NCBI RefSeq assembly: GCF_009877435.1
Contig: NZ_WXEX01000006.1
Coordinates: forward strand, 186,001 to 250,000
Reading direction: 5' to 3'
Length of the DNA stretch: 64,000 nt
DNA from: Heliomicrobium gestii
GTDB taxonomy: Bacteria > Bacillota > Desulfitobacteriia > Heliobacteriales > Heliobacteriaceae
The position numbers and the translations under genes were made by a program. Under the pieces are notes generated by a model. That model saw nothing but the letters and a program-made list of their open reading frames with translations. It was not told the origin of the DNA and ran no database searches. Of the stretch, positions 31,085 to 41,746 are shown one piece after another. Positions within the stretch are counted from its first letter, which is position 1; each line of letters starts with the position of its first letter.

Positions 31085-32068
31085 TTACGCCTGGGCTTCG
31101 TTGCGGCCCCAGCCAAAATGAGGCTTTCGCTCCAGTCTATGCAAGGCGTTGATGAATCGAACAGTGCCGGTGCGGCCACGGATGACGACCGTGTGGGTCA
31201 AGGCGCCTTGGGCCGTATACTTGACGCCTTTGAGCAGGCTGCCGTCGGTGATACCCGTCGCGGCGAAGATCACCCCGTCACCGCGGACCATGTCGTCGAG
31301 CAGGAGGATCTTGCGGGGATCCTCAAGGCCCATGGAGATGCAGCGAGCCTCTTCCTCCGGCGATTCCGGGCAGAGGCGCCCCTGCATCTCGCCGCCGAGA
31401 CAACGGATGGCCGCAGCGGCGATGACCCCTTCCGGCGCGCCACCGATGCCCATCATGATGTCCACCCCAGAGTCGGGGAAGGCCGTCGCCACGGCCGGCG
31501 CCACGTCACCGTCCAAGATCAGTTGAATCCGGGCGCCTGCCTTCCGGCAGCGGGCGATCATATCGGCATGGCGAGGGCGGTCGAGAATGACCACGCTCAG
31601 TTCGTCGATGGGCTTTCCGAGCGCGTCGGCGACGTTCTTCAGGTTATCCTCCACCGGCGCGTCGAGATGGATGCGGCCCTTCGCCGCCGGTCCGACGACG
31701 ATCTTATCCATATACATGTCCGGCGCATGGAGCAGGCATCCCCGTTGGGCCGCCGCCAGAACAGAGATGGCTCCGTTCAAGCCCTTGGCGACGATGTTGG
31801 TGCCTTCGAGGGGATCGACAGCGATATCCAGTTCGGCTTCCCCGCCGCCGCCCACTTTTTCGCCGATGTACAGCATCGGCGCTTCATCCATTTCCCCTTC
31901 GCCGATCACGACCACCCCGTCGATGCTGACCGTGTCGAACATGGCGCGCATCGCTTCTGTCGCCGCGTCGTCGGCGGCCATCTTGTCGCCCCGTCCCATC
32001 CAACGCGCCGACGCCAAGGCAGCCGCCTCGGTGACGCGAGCAAACTCAAGAGCCAGTTCCCTGTACAT
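31085..32068 (-). CDS. glpX: Class II fructose-1,6-bisphosphatase
   Basis: GlpX dephosphorylates fructose-1,6-bisphosphate in gluconeogenesis. The 327-residue form starts at ATG 32066-32068, behind AGGAG; the 45 upstream codons read as non-coding. Family motifs are MYRELALEFARVTEAAALASA, GEGEMDEAPMLYIGE and the metal/substrate motif DPLEGTN near residue 85, then GIGGAPEGVIAAAAI. It forms a carbon-metabolism group with the transaldolase and aldolase upstream, as glpX, ywjH and fbaA do in B. subtilis. Confidence 0.96.
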   Translation of the reverse strand: MYRELALEFARVTEAAALASARWMGRGDKMAADDAATEAMRAMFDTVSIDGVVVIGEGEMDEAPMLYIGEKVGGGGEAELDIAVDPLEGTNIVAKGLNGAISVLAAAQRGCLLHAPDMYMDKIVVGPAAKGRIHLDAPVEDNLKNVADALGKPIDELSVVILDRPRHADMIARCRKAGARIQLILDGDVAPAVATAFPDSGVDIMMGIGGAPEGVIAAAAIRCLGGEMQGRLCPESPEEEARCISMGLEDPRKILLLDDMVRGDGVIFAATGITDGSLLKGVKYTAQGALTHTVVIRGRTGTVRFINALHRLERKPHFGWGRNEAQA

Positions 32069-32335
32069 CCTGTTTCTCCTCCCCTTCTGGCGCGTCGCCG
32101 GCCTTTTTTCCTCGTCGCCATGGCCGAATTTCCCCAGAAGCCGGCGACGAGGACCGATGCGTCGCGCCTCCTGCCGACCTGCCGGATCATGGTCTGTCGA
32201 CAAGCGCCCTCTCAGGCAGCGCCGTCAGACATACAACCGTCCGGTCCGGTCAAACAGAATGGCTGCTCCGCGCGCGGAGCAACGATCTAATTATCATTAT
32301 AGTCCTATCTTCATCAAACAGCGAGCCTGATCAGG

Positions 32336-32370
32336 ATAAAAGCGGGCCGGCCTCTTCCGCCGGCCCGCTC
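32336..32370 (-). terminator. Terminator after the transaldolase gene
   Basis: On the minus strand GCGGGCCGGC and GCCGGCCCGC pair around a seven-base loop, followed by TTTTATC. It lies about 35 bases after the transaldolase stop and separates it from glpX, which then needs its own promoter. Confidence 0.85.
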
Positions 32371-32405
32371 TGCATACTGCTCAGCGGCCTGAACACTGTC
32401 GGAGG

Positions 32406-33053
32406 TTACTTGTCTTTGACCGATTCCCAGTCTTTTAAGAACCGCTCGATCCCTGAATCGGTGAGGGGATGCTTGATCATCTGCAAAAGAACCTTGAAGG
32501 GCACCGTGGCGATGGGAGCGCCGGCGCGGGCCGCAGCGGTCACATGGACGGGATGGCGAATGCTGGCTGCGATGATCTCTGTGGCGATCCCGTGGATATC
32601 GAAGATCTCCACCAGTTCACGGAGCACATCCATGCCGTCGTGACCGATGTCATCGAGGCGGCCCACAAAGGGGCTCACATAGGTGGCGCCGGCATTGGCC
32701 GCCATCAGACCCTGGTTGGCAGAAAAGATGAGGGTGACATTGGTGCGGATGCCTTCCTGGGCCAACTTCGCCGTCGCCGACAAGCCGGCGGCGCACATGG
32801 GAATCTTGATCACGATGTTCGGGTGGATCTTGGCCAGTTCCCTCGCCTCGGCGACCATCCCTTCGGCATCGGTGCTGATCACCTCCGCCGAAATCGGTCC
32901 GTCGACGATGGCGGCGATCTCCTGCACCACCTCGCGGAAGTTGCGTCCCTCTTTGGCGATCAGCGAAGGGTTGGTCGTCACACCGCTGATCACCCCGAGC
33001 CGATGGGCTTCCCGGATCTCCTCAATGTTGGCGCTGTCCAGAAAAAAGCGCAT
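32406..33053 (-). CDS. tal: Transaldolase (short TalC/FSA-type)
   Basis: This 215-residue enzyme belongs to the short transaldolase/fructose-6-phosphate aldolase family. It begins [16 protein letters not shown], has [13 protein letters not shown] near residue 24 and the Schiff-base Lys83 in IVIKIPMC. The [26 protein letters not shown] strand is also conserved. Gene context (fba, glpX) fits the non-oxidative pentose phosphate pathway. Sequence alone does not separate transaldolase from FSA activity. Confidence 0.94.
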   Translation of the reverse strand: MRFFLDSANIEEIREAHRLGVISGVTTNPSLIAKEGRNFREVVQEIAAIVDGPISAEVISTDAEGMVAEARELAKIHPNIVIKIPMCAAGLSATAKLAQEGIRTNVTLIFSANQGLMAANAGATYVSPFVGRLDDIGHDGMDVLRELVEIFDIHGIATEIIAASIRHPVHVTAAARAGAPIATVPFKVLLQMIKHPLTDSGIERFLKDWESVKDK

Positions 33054-33065
33054 CCCTATCCCCCC

Positions 33066-33920
33066 CTAGGCTTTGCCGTTGGAACCAAAGATACGGATTT
33101 TTTCGCGAATGACCTCGCTCATCTTCGTCTTGGCCGGGCCAAGGATCTTGCGGGGGTCGATCTCGCGGGGGTTTTTCTCGATGGCCTCTTTGACGCCGTC
33201 GACAAAGGCCTCCCGCAGGTTCGTGTCGATGTTCACCTTGCGCACGCCAAGGCTGATCGCCTTTTGGATGTCTTCCTCGGGAACGCCGGACGAGCCATGC
33301 AGCACGATGGGGATGTTGACCAGTTGGCGGATCTTGGCCAGACGGTCAAAATCGAGTTCCGGACGGCCTTTGTACTGCCCATGGGCCGTGCCGATGGCGA
33401 TCGCCAGCGCGTCCACCTTGGTGGCGTCGACAAACTGCTTCGCTTCCGCCGGGTCGGTGAAGAAGGCGTCCCGCTCGTCCACATGGATGTCGTCCTCGGT
33501 CCCGCCGATCTTGCCCAGTTCCGCCTCGACAGAGACGCCGACGGCGCGGGCCACTTCGAGGACGCGGTTGGTCAGGGCGATGTTCTCCTCCAGGGGGTAC
33601 TTGGAACCGTCGATCATGACAGAGGTAAAGCCGCTGCGGATGCACTGGATGCACTGGGCAAAGCTCGTGCCGTGGTCCAGGTGCAGCGCCACAGGAACAG
33701 AGGCCTTTTCGCCGGCCAGCCGGGCCAAGGCGACAATATACTCGAGTCCGGCGTACTTGATCGCCCCTTGGGAAGCCTGGATGATGACAGGGGCGCGCTC
33801 CGCTTCTGCGGCGTCAACGATGGCCTGGACGATTTCCATGTTGTTGCAGTTAAAGGCGCCGACGGCGTACTTGCCTGCGTCCGCTGCGGCGAGAAGTTGG
33901 GAGACTGGAACCAGTGGCAT
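33066..33920 (-). CDS. fba: Class II fructose-bisphosphate aldolase
   Basis: This enzyme cleaves fructose-1,6-bisphosphate into the triose phosphates, using zinc. I start at ATG 33918-33920 (284 residues), which follows GGAGGAG and gives the family N-terminus PLVPVSQLLAAADAGKYAVGAFNCNN; 38 upstream codons look non-coding. Zinc and catalytic residues sit in VALHLDHGTSF near residue 80 and in LGKIGGTEDD near residue 135; the phosphate loop is VLHGSSGVPEEDI. The transaldolase gene follows after 12 bases. Confidence 0.97.
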   Translation of the reverse strand: MPLVPVSQLLAAADAGKYAVGAFNCNNMEIVQAIVDAAEAERAPVIIQASQGAIKYAGLEYIVALARLAGEKASVPVALHLDHGTSFAQCIQCIRSGFTSVMIDGSKYPLEENIALTNRVLEVARAVGVSVEAELGKIGGTEDDIHVDERDAFFTDPAEAKQFVDATKVDALAIAIGTAHGQYKGRPELDFDRLAKIRQLVNIPIVLHGSSGVPEEDIQKAISLGVRKVNIDTNLREAFVDGVKEAIEKNPREIDPRKILGPAKTKMSEVIREKIRIFGSNGKA

Positions 33921-34071
33921 CGAGACATCTCCTCCTACATTGTTATCCTTGGAATCCTTTCGCCAAACTAGGCGATATTCCCTTCCGGCTAGTATGCCCA
34001 TTCGGCAGGCAAACAGGAAAAGACCGCGGAACATCTTCAGGTTGTGTCCGCGGCGCCTGTCACTGTCTTGA

Positions 34072-34737
34072 TTATGGAGATTTTTTTCTTCTCCGCCGAC
34101 CTCGACCGCTTTCCCGGCTCCCCGGGGCGGCGCCCTGGATCTGCAGTTCGGCGCAACGCTTCATCACCTGGAGGTCATTGTCCGATTCGGCATAACAGAC
34201 ATAGGTGTTATCACAAGCCTCGCAGCGAAGTTCCACCCGTTCCGGGTAGACCTCCACATTGATCTGGAAACTGCCGCAGGAGCAGGAGAGGGCGCCCTCT
34301 TCAGCCAGCTTGTGCAGCCGTTCCAGGACAGCGTACATCACTTCAGGATTTTCAAAATAATCGGTGAGCCCCAGGTTTTCCGCCATCTCCTGCAAGGATT
34401 TGTCCTGATTCAGGATGGCCGTTTTCACCTTTTCCCGAGGTCCGATAAAACCGACTTCGACCATCGTCTCGGCGCAGCGAAGCTCGGTGAGTTGCTGTGA
34501 CCAGAGTTGTTCCCGGGGGAACCAATGGAGGTGTTGGGTTTCGCACATGATGCAATGCGTCTGCAACCAAAAGCGCTTGCGGTCCTTGCTCCCCACCGTC
34601 ATCAGCCCGGCTCCGCAGGAACAATGCAGCTTATGCACTTTTCTTCCCGCAAAGGCGAACAAGGACAGGGCGTGAAAGTCCATGCGGCCACAGGCGGGAC
34701 AACGAAGAGCCACGACGGTTAAGGTGGACAGGATCAT
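34072..34737 (-). CDS. Conserved zinc-ribbon-like protein of unknown function
   Basis: This 221-residue protein has five Cys pairs: CPAC (residue 13), CSC (39), CIMC (62), CSC (about 150) and CEAC (about 174). They suggest two or three zinc-binding ribbons flanking a helical middle (residues 105-145, with EKVKTAILNQDKSLQEMAENLGLTDYFENPEV). The C-terminus is a basic tail (GRGRRRRKKSP) that could bind nucleic acid. AAGGAGG precedes the ATG. It lies between spo0F and fba. I recognise no named family; the Cys pattern is seen, the metal and nucleic-acid roles are inferred. Confidence 0.75.
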   Translation of the reverse strand: MILSTLTVVALRCPACGRMDFHALSLFAFAGRKVHKLHCSCGAGLMTVGSKDRKRFWLQTHCIMCETQHLHWFPREQLWSQQLTELRCAETMVEVGFIGPREKVKTAILNQDKSLQEMAENLGLTDYFENPEVMYAVLERLHKLAEEGALSCSCGSFQINVEVYPERVELRCEACDNTYVCYAESDNDLQVMKRCAELQIQGAAPGSRESGRGRRRRKKSP

Positions 34738-34806
34738 GTGGAGAACCCTCCTTTCTACCCCCAGTATTCAACGCCACAGGGCAAAATCCTTTTTTGTCAA
34801 TCCATA

Positions 34807-35181
34807 TTAAGAAGGAGTTGTTCGCCAGCAGAGAATTTTCCGCGTCAGTTCCATCACATCGAAGGGTTTCATCACATGGTCTAAGATGTCAAGGTCGCGC
34901 GCTTCCTTGAGCAGGGGGAGCTCCTCATAGGCGGTCATTAAAACGACCCGCAGCCTATGGCCCCTCCGCCGCGCTTCCGCCAGCGCCTCCACACCGGTCA
35001 TGCCCGGCATCTTGACGTCGATCAGCATCAGGGAGTACTCCGTCGTCCCCAGCTTCTCCAGCGCCTCGGGCCCGCTGGCGGCGGTCTCCACAGGGATGCC
35101 GGCCATACGGAAGGCTTCTTGCAATAAGCGGCGCACACCTTTTTGATCGTCAACGACCAATACCCCATGGGTGTCTCCCAT
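34807..35181 (-). CDS. spo0F: Sporulation phosphorelay response regulator Spo0F
   Basis: Spo0F is the single-domain receiver that passes phosphate from sporulation kinases to Spo0B and Spo0A. The 124-residue product equals the B. subtilis length and begins with GVLVVDDQKGVRRLLQEAF. Asp11-Asp12 bind metal, Asp55 in LMLIDVKMPGMTG is the phosphorylation site, and MTAYEEL plus MKPFD supply the Thr and Lys switch residues. There is no output domain. ATG 35179-35181 has GGAGG 12 bases upstream; the 32 codons before it look non-coding. The fba neighbourhood supports orthology. No spo0B is in the window. Confidence 0.93.
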   Translation of the reverse strand: MGDTHGVLVVDDQKGVRRLLQEAFRMAGIPVETAASGPEALEKLGTTEYSLMLIDVKMPGMTGVEALAEARRRGHRLRVVLMTAYEELPLLKEARDLDILDHVMKPFDVMELTRKILCWRTTPS

Positions 35182-35293
35182 GCTACCGTCAAACCTCCTG
35201 CAAGCCCCATCTGCGTTACTGCGCTGAAGCCAAAGGGCGCGGCTTCCAATCCCCAACAGGCGCTCCTCTCTATGCATGTTGATATTTCGTTAC

Positions 35294-35332
35294 AAGAAAA
35301 GAAAATCCTGCCTGTTATCTTGACAGGCAGGA
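35294..35332 (-). terminator. Terminator after the YIP1-family gene
   Basis: On the minus strand TCCTGCCTGT pairs with ACAGGCAGGA around a seven-base loop and is followed by TTTTCTTTTC. It lies about 55 bases after the upstream gene and separates it from spo0F. Confidence 0.87.
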
Positions 35333-35387
35333 CTTTTATCACACTTTTCGCTTCAATTTAGGAGCCGATGCTGGAGAGCTGGCTCGC

Positions 35388-36116
35388 TTAGGGGAGCGCC
35401 GCTGGCGCCAGCGCTGGGAGCTTGGCGATGAGGATGAGGGCAATGACGGTCAGCAAAACCACTGACAGGGGCAACAGAAAGTACAGGAAGACCGCTCGTC
35501 GACTGGACAGTTGCAAGGCCGCCCGGATCGCCAGTATTTCGAGAAACAAGGTCCAAAGGCCCAGGGCAAACCGTCCCAATCCCTCGATCACCTGTCCGCC
35601 CGGTCCATAGGCGCCGATCAAGCTCAGGGGAGCGAGGAGAATCGAGGGCCAGTGGGCGAGTCCGAGGCAAACCAGCAGGCCTTTGCCGTTGCTGGCGCCG
35701 CCCATCAACTCGCCGGCGAGGTTGTAAAAACCGGTCCTGAGAAACCAGAAAAATATGCCGAAAAAGAAGCCGACGATGCTGAGACTGGCACGCATTTTTT
35801 CGAAGGCGCCGCCGGCCAGCCGGGAGGAAAGGCGATCAGGGAGGCCGCCGGCGTTGCCCAGGCTCAGATCGACGATCAGGCTGATGACGGACGTGATCAA
35901 GACAACGGCTACCGCCAATCTGATCGGCTTTTCCTGCGCCGCCATGGAAAAAGCCTGTTCCGGCTTGACCATCACATGGTAGAGATAGTCCCAGGCGCTC
36001 CATGGCGGAGCGGGCGGGCAGATCGGGCCTGTTCCCGGCGCGGCAGCGCCTGTATCGCCCGGATTGGGAGAAAAGGCGTCCTTTTCTTCCTCATTTTCCC
36101 GTTTCTCCATCTCCAT
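35388..36116 (-). CDS. YIP1-family membrane protein
   Basis: This 242-residue protein has a charged, Pro-rich cytosolic N-terminus (residues 1-45) followed by WDYLYHVMVKPEQAFSMAA, the entry motif of the YIP1 domain. Five hydrophobic helices then span about residues 65-235. GGAGGG lies five bases before the ATG. It is upstream of spo0F behind its own terminator and 35 bases after sppA. Function in bacteria is unknown; YIP1 domains are linked to membrane trafficking in eukaryotes, which says little here. Confidence 0.75.
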   Translation of the reverse strand: MEMEKRENEEEKDAFSPNPGDTGAAAPGTGPICPPAPPWSAWDYLYHVMVKPEQAFSMAAQEKPIRLAVAVVLITSVISLIVDLSLGNAGGLPDRLSSRLAGGAFEKMRASLSIVGFFFGIFFWFLRTGFYNLAGELMGGASNGKGLLVCLGLAHWPSILLAPLSLIGAYGPGGQVIEGLGRFALGLWTLFLEILAIRAALQLSSRRAVFLYFLLPLSVVLLTVIALILIAKLPALAPAALP

Positions 36117-36150
36117 AACCGACCCTCCGCTTCATCCCATCCTCGCGGTA

Positions 36151-37098
36151 TTAGGGCAGGGGACTTTTGGTCTTCAGCAGGTCCAGGATTTGCGCCATCT
36201 CTTCGACAGAAAGATGCTGTCCCGATAGGCTGGCGCCGTTCCAGCGGCTGTTCATGCCAGAAAACAGGCGATCAATCGCCGATTCCCGGCCAAACTCCTC
36301 GATCTGCGGTTTTCCTTGGATCCCCGCCATCGACGCCGCCAACGCCACGGCGTCATAGAAGTTGCCCAGTTCGTCCACCAGCCCCAATTCCTTCGCCTGC
36401 CGCCCGGTGAAGACCCGACCGTCGGCCAGGGCGCGCACCCGCTCGACAGGCATTTTGCGGCCTTCCGCCACCACGTCGATGAACTGGGCGTAAATATCGT
36501 TGACCATGCCCTGGAGGATCTCCCGTTCTTCCGGTGTCATGTCCCGCGCCGATGAGGCGATGTCTTTGTAGGGTCCGCTCTTGATCACGTTGGCCCGGTA
36601 GCCCACCTTCTGGTAAAGCTCCGTCAGGTTGGCCAGATCGAGGATCACCCCGATCGATCCGGTGGTGGTCGCCGGGTTGGCCACAATCTTGTCCGCCCGG
36701 GACGCCACCCAGTACCCGCCGGAGGCGGCCACATCACCCATGGAGGCGACGACCACCTTGCCGCTCTCGCGGAGGCGGTCCACCTCACGGCCGATCTCCT
36801 GGGAGGCCGCCGATGTCCCCCCGGGCGAATTGATGCGCAGCACGACGGCTTTGATGCCTTTGTTCCCTTGCAGTTGGCGTAGCGTCTCCAGCACATCGTT
36901 GGAACCAGCCTGGCCGCCTAACAGCCCGCCACCGCCGCCGGCATCGGCGATCATCCCTTCCAGCCGCACCACAGCCACCCTGTTGCCCGCCGGAGGATCG
37001 CCGGAACGGTGGCCGCCGGGCCGGAAGAGGACGAGGAGCACCGAAAGAGCCGCTACCGCCAGGATCGCGCCCACAACCCACTGTTTCCTTTTTGCCAA
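36151..37098 (-). CDS. sppA: Signal peptide peptidase SppA (short, 36K type)
   Basis: SppA degrades cleaved signal peptides and can affect membrane stress resistance. The 315-residue protein has an N-terminal anchor (residues 7-25) and a single S49 domain. NSPGGTSAASQEI precedes the nucleophile Ser in DVAASGGYW near residue 125; the general-base Lys is in KSGPYKDIAS near residue 177. TTG is the start (37096-37098), with GAGGAGG upstream. It lies between the alanine racemase and the YIP1 gene. Confidence 0.95.
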   Translation of the reverse strand: MAKRKQWVVGAILAVAALSVLLVLFRPGGHRSGDPPAGNRVAVVRLEGMIADAGGGGGLLGGQAGSNDVLETLRQLQGNKGIKAVVLRINSPGGTSAASQEIGREVDRLRESGKVVVASMGDVAASGGYWVASRADKIVANPATTTGSIGVILDLANLTELYQKVGYRANVIKSGPYKDIASSARDMTPEEREILQGMVNDIYAQFIDVVAEGRKMPVERVRALADGRVFTGRQAKELGLVDELGNFYDAVALAASMAGIQGKPQIEEFGRESAIDRLFSGMNSRWNGASLSGQHLSVEEMAQILDLLKTKSPLP

Positions 37099-37169
37099 AG
37101 CAATCCGCCTCCTCTGGCTGGACTTGTCCTTATTTTACCCATGGAAGACGTGTCAAGCCGGCCCGTTGA

Positions 37170-38420
37170 TCACGAACCGGCGGCCCATTCCGCCGCTTGG
37201 CTGCCGCCGAGCTTCGAAAGACGCGTCGTCTCGGCGCTCACATGGAGGCGCGGCACATTCAAGGCCACGACGGTTCGCCGCGCCGGAAGCTGGACGACCG
37301 TGCCCGGCTGAACATCCGGGATGGCGGTCACATCGATCATCGTCATCTGCATGGCCACCTTGCCCAGGACCGGCGCGCGCCGGTCGCCGATACGGACCGA
37401 CCGGGCCAGCGGCCCTATGCCGAAGTAAGCGGCCGACGTCTTGAGGAGCACCTTGGCCAAGTCCCAGAGGCTCACCGGCATGCTGACCGGTTCGAGCTGG
37501 TAACCGTCCACATAGCCGATGGGCAGCACGGCCACACGGGTTTCACGGCCGGTGACAAAGGCGCGCCCATAGCCGACGCCATGACCCGGCGGCAGGGTGG
37601 CCACATGGGCCACACGGGCTTTTAGCCGCCACACGTCGCGCAGGGCCAGGCCGGCGGCCACGGGGCCGGCCGGCTGGCCATAGAGCAGCGTGCCGACGCG
37701 CACCCCGTCGAAATGGTACTGGGGAAAAGCCATCGTTGCCGCCGAATTGGCCACATGTTTGACCGGGATCGCCGCGCCGGCGCAGGCCTCCATCGCCGCC
37801 ACCGCCTCGCGAAAGCGCGCCACTTGACGGTGAACATGGCCCACATCGCCGGTGGCCGCCGTCGCCAGGTGGGTGAAGGCCCCTTCCAGATAAAGCTCGT
37901 CTTGACCCAAGATGGCGGCCACCAACGAGGGCGCCTCCTCGGCAAACACCCCCGTTCGGCCCAGTCCCGTTTCTACCTTGATGTGAATGGGCAGTTTTCG
38001 CCGGCCCTGGCGCCGCCCCTCCCGGGCGATCGCCAGCGCCGCCTCGACGGCGCTCACGCTGGCCGTCAGGTCGTACCGAACCAGCTCGGACGCCTCTTCG
38101 GCCACAAAGGGGGCCATCACCAGGATGGGCGCGTCGATCCCGCTTTGGCGCAGTTGGACGCCCTCGCTCACATGGGTAACGGCCAGGCGGTCGACGCCGT
38201 TCTCGACGAGGCAACGGGCGCACTCGACGATGCCGCAGCCGTAGGCGTTGGCTTTGACGACGCCGTAGAAGATCTTTTCATCGCCCAGATACTGCCGGAT
38301 CGCTCGCGCGTTGTGGGCCAGGGCGTCCATATCGACCTCGACCCAACACCCCAGCCCCCGGGCGGCTTCCTCCCGCTGCCGTTCTTCGACGCCAGCGCTC
38401 TCCGGTCGCATCACGCTCAT
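37170..38420 (-). CDS. alr: Alanine racemase
   Basis: Alr is the PLP enzyme that makes D-alanine for peptidoglycan. The 416-residue protein has the PLP Lys in VVKANAYGCG near residue 55; most family members read YGHG, so His to Cys is a small deviation. Other motifs are GLGRTGVF near residue 155 and the C-terminal catalytic Tyr region PGHGVGYGRAF near residue 285. An Arg/Glu-rich 25-residue N-terminal extension precedes the barrel. GAGGAGG precedes the ATG. The FemAB-type gene is immediately upstream, so the pair fits wall-precursor synthesis. Confidence 0.95.
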   Translation of the reverse strand: MSVMRPESAGVEERQREEAARGLGCWVEVDMDALAHNARAIRQYLGDEKIFYGVVKANAYGCGIVECARCLVENGVDRLAVTHVSEGVQLRQSGIDAPILVMAPFVAEEASELVRYDLTASVSAVEAALAIAREGRRQGRRKLPIHIKVETGLGRTGVFAEEAPSLVAAILGQDELYLEGAFTHLATAATGDVGHVHRQVARFREAVAAMEACAGAAIPVKHVANSAATMAFPQYHFDGVRVGTLLYGQPAGPVAAGLALRDVWRLKARVAHVATLPPGHGVGYGRAFVTGRETRVAVLPIGYVDGYQLEPVSMPVSLWDLAKVLLKTSAAYFGIGPLARSVRIGDRRAPVLGKVAMQMTMIDVTAIPDVQPGTVVQLPARRTVVALNVPRLHVSAETTRLSKLGGSQAAEWAAGS

Positions 38421-38438
38421 CGGTCTTTGGCCTCCTCG

Positions 38439-39509
38439 TCAGGATCCCTTCCGCCGGGAGAGGATCTTGCGCACTAGATTCTGGTACATGGGCTCGGCCA
38501 CATTCCAGAAGTGATAGAAAAAGGGCTGGTATACTCGATCATATTCGCCGATAAACCCGACATAGTCCCCGTTGAAACCGCGCTTGAAGCGAACCAGCCC
38601 GTAGAGGGGATGGTCTTCGCCGACATGGCCGGGCACGCCGCGGAAATCATAGAGGGTGCAGCCGTTGGCTTTGGCCCAGCTGATCATCTTCCACTGCAAC
38701 AGGTAGTTGGGCATGACATTGCGGTGGCGGTTTGACGAAGCGCCGTAGATGTACCAGGCCTTGTCGCCCAGGATAAAGGCGAGGGTTCCGGCGATGACCT
38801 CTCCCTGGTAGCGGGCGATGAACAGCTTCGCCATCCCCGCAGGCACCAGGTTGTCCCACATGTCTTCAAAATAGGAGTAGGCGCGCACGAGGAAGTCGTC
38901 GCGCTCACAGGTCTCCTTCAAGACCTGATAAAAGCCAGGCAGTTCCTCTTTGCCGCAGTTCTCATCGACGACAACGCCCTTTTTTTCGGCCAGCCGTATG
39001 TTATAGCGCGTTTTCTGATGAAAACGGGCAAAGACTTGCTCCAGGTCGTCCGATATGTCGAGGCGAAAGACATGGCGCGGTTGAACGCCTTCAAAGCCTT
39101 CGCCCTTATCGACGAGCCGGAAGCCGCGCGACCGGAGGTAGTCGGTCCACGCCGGCGCCGGTTCGATGACATCGGGATCGATTTTGAGAAAAACAGCCTT
39201 TTCCCGGCGGGCCAGCGCCGCGATCCCTTCCAGCAGCCGGTCGGCCACATCGGGCCGCGCCGGGTCGATGACCGGTCCCCGGGGGGCGTAGAAGATATGT
39301 TTGCCCAATGCCGGGATGCGCCGTTTCAGGATGGAGACCGCCGCCAGCGGCGTTCCCTCCTCCTCCACCATCAGCCGGTGCGGCTGCCAGCCCGTGCGGG
39401 ACTTCACGTCGCCCCACTCCCAGGACTGGAGGACATGGCCTTTCGGGTGCTCTGCCATAAACCGGTTGAAACGCTCCTTGTCCTGGATGCCCAGTTCGCG
39501 AACGTTCAA
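38439..39509 (-). CDS. FemAB-type peptidoglycan bridge aminoacyltransferase
   Basis: FemAB/FemX proteins add amino acids from aminoacyl-tRNA to lipid II side chains. The 356-residue protein has the double-GNAT fold: ERFNRFMAEHPKGHVLQSWEWGDVKSRTGW at the start, then VFRLDISDDLEQVFARFHQKTRYNIRLAEKKG and the DFRGVPGHVGEDHPLYGLVRFKRGFNG stretch near residue 295, all typical. Start TTG 39507-39509 has AAAGGGG upstream. It lies between pyrG and alr. Direct m-DAP bridges are usual in many clostridia, so the amino acid added here is unclear; FemAB-like proteins also act on other substrates. Confidence 0.9.
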   Translation of the reverse strand: MNVRELGIQDKERFNRFMAEHPKGHVLQSWEWGDVKSRTGWQPHRLMVEEEGTPLAAVSILKRRIPALGKHIFYAPRGPVIDPARPDVADRLLEGIAALARREKAVFLKIDPDVIEPAPAWTDYLRSRGFRLVDKGEGFEGVQPRHVFRLDISDDLEQVFARFHQKTRYNIRLAEKKGVVVDENCGKEELPGFYQVLKETCERDDFLVRAYSYFEDMWDNLVPAGMAKLFIARYQGEVIAGTLAFILGDKAWYIYGASSNRHRNVMPNYLLQWKMISWAKANGCTLYDFRGVPGHVGEDHPLYGLVRFKRGFNGDYVGFIGEYDRVYQPFFYHFWNVAEPMYQNLVRKILSRRKGS

Positions 39510-39635
39510 GTTGGAAAATCCCCTTTCTCTCCGTCAGAACGCAGGTTCACATTTCCCGCTCATAACCGAGGAGACCTTTCCGAACCCTCAAAGGGACTGC
39601 GAAAAGGCCTCCGTCTTTTTCAGATGCTGTTCCTT

Positions 39636-41276
<1,641 letters not shown>

Positions 41277-41333
41277 TCACTCCGGTTCGGGTTTTACACT
41301 CCATCTATTCTACCCAAAGAGTGTCAAAGGATC

Positions 41334-41361
41334 AACAAAAAGCGAGCTTATTCAGCTCGCT
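41334..41361 (-). terminator. Terminator overlapping the rpoE stop
   Basis: AGCGAGC and GCTCGCT (plus strand 41341-41347 and 41355-41361) form a stem with a TGAATAA loop, followed on the minus strand by TTTTTG. The loop contains the rpoE stop codon, so the stem begins within the coding sequence. It separates rpoE from pyrG. Confidence 0.85.
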
Positions 41362-41746
41362 CCCAGTCATCGTCTCGGCCCCGACCGTAATCGTGGTCGC
41401 GGTCATCATAATCCTCTTCGTCGCCGCCTTCGCCGTCTTCGTACTCCACTGTCTTGTTGAGCAAGGAGATGGTCGGGATGCGCCGGGCTGACTTGGCCGG
41501 CGCCCAGTTGCGCAGGCCCCAGAGGCCGTTGCCAAAGTAGACGAAACGCATATCCAGGTTCATCTGGGTGTAGACGGCGGCGATCGATTTGGGATCCTCG
41601 GGGTCTTCGTAACCGATGCGGGACAGGGCCTGCACGATGAGACCCCGGAAGTGGGTGTTTTCCCCTTTCTCCTTCAGCAGTTGGAAGAGAACATCCATTT
41701 CAGAGACCCGGCGGCCGGTGTTCACGGTGGTGATGGGTTCGGACAC
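41348..41746 (-). CDS. rpoE: DNA-directed RNA polymerase delta subunit
   Basis: The delta subunit increases RNA polymerase recycling and transcription specificity in Firmicutes. The 132-residue protein has an N-terminal HARE-HTH-type domain (about residues 10-85, SEMDVLFQLLKEKGENTHFRGLI and RFVYFGNGLWGLRNW) and a disordered acidic tail (YEDGEGGDEEDYDDRDHDYG). The tail is shorter than in B. subtilis and is interspersed with Arg. Start GTG 41744-41746 follows GGGAG. It is next to pyrG, as in Bacillus. Confidence 0.93.
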   Translation of the reverse strand: MSEPITTVNTGRRVSEMDVLFQLLKEKGENTHFRGLIVQALSRIGYEDPEDPKSIAAVYTQMNLDMRFVYFGNGLWGLRNWAPAKSARRIPTISLLNKTVEYEDGEGGDEEDYDDRDHDYGRGRDDDWERAE

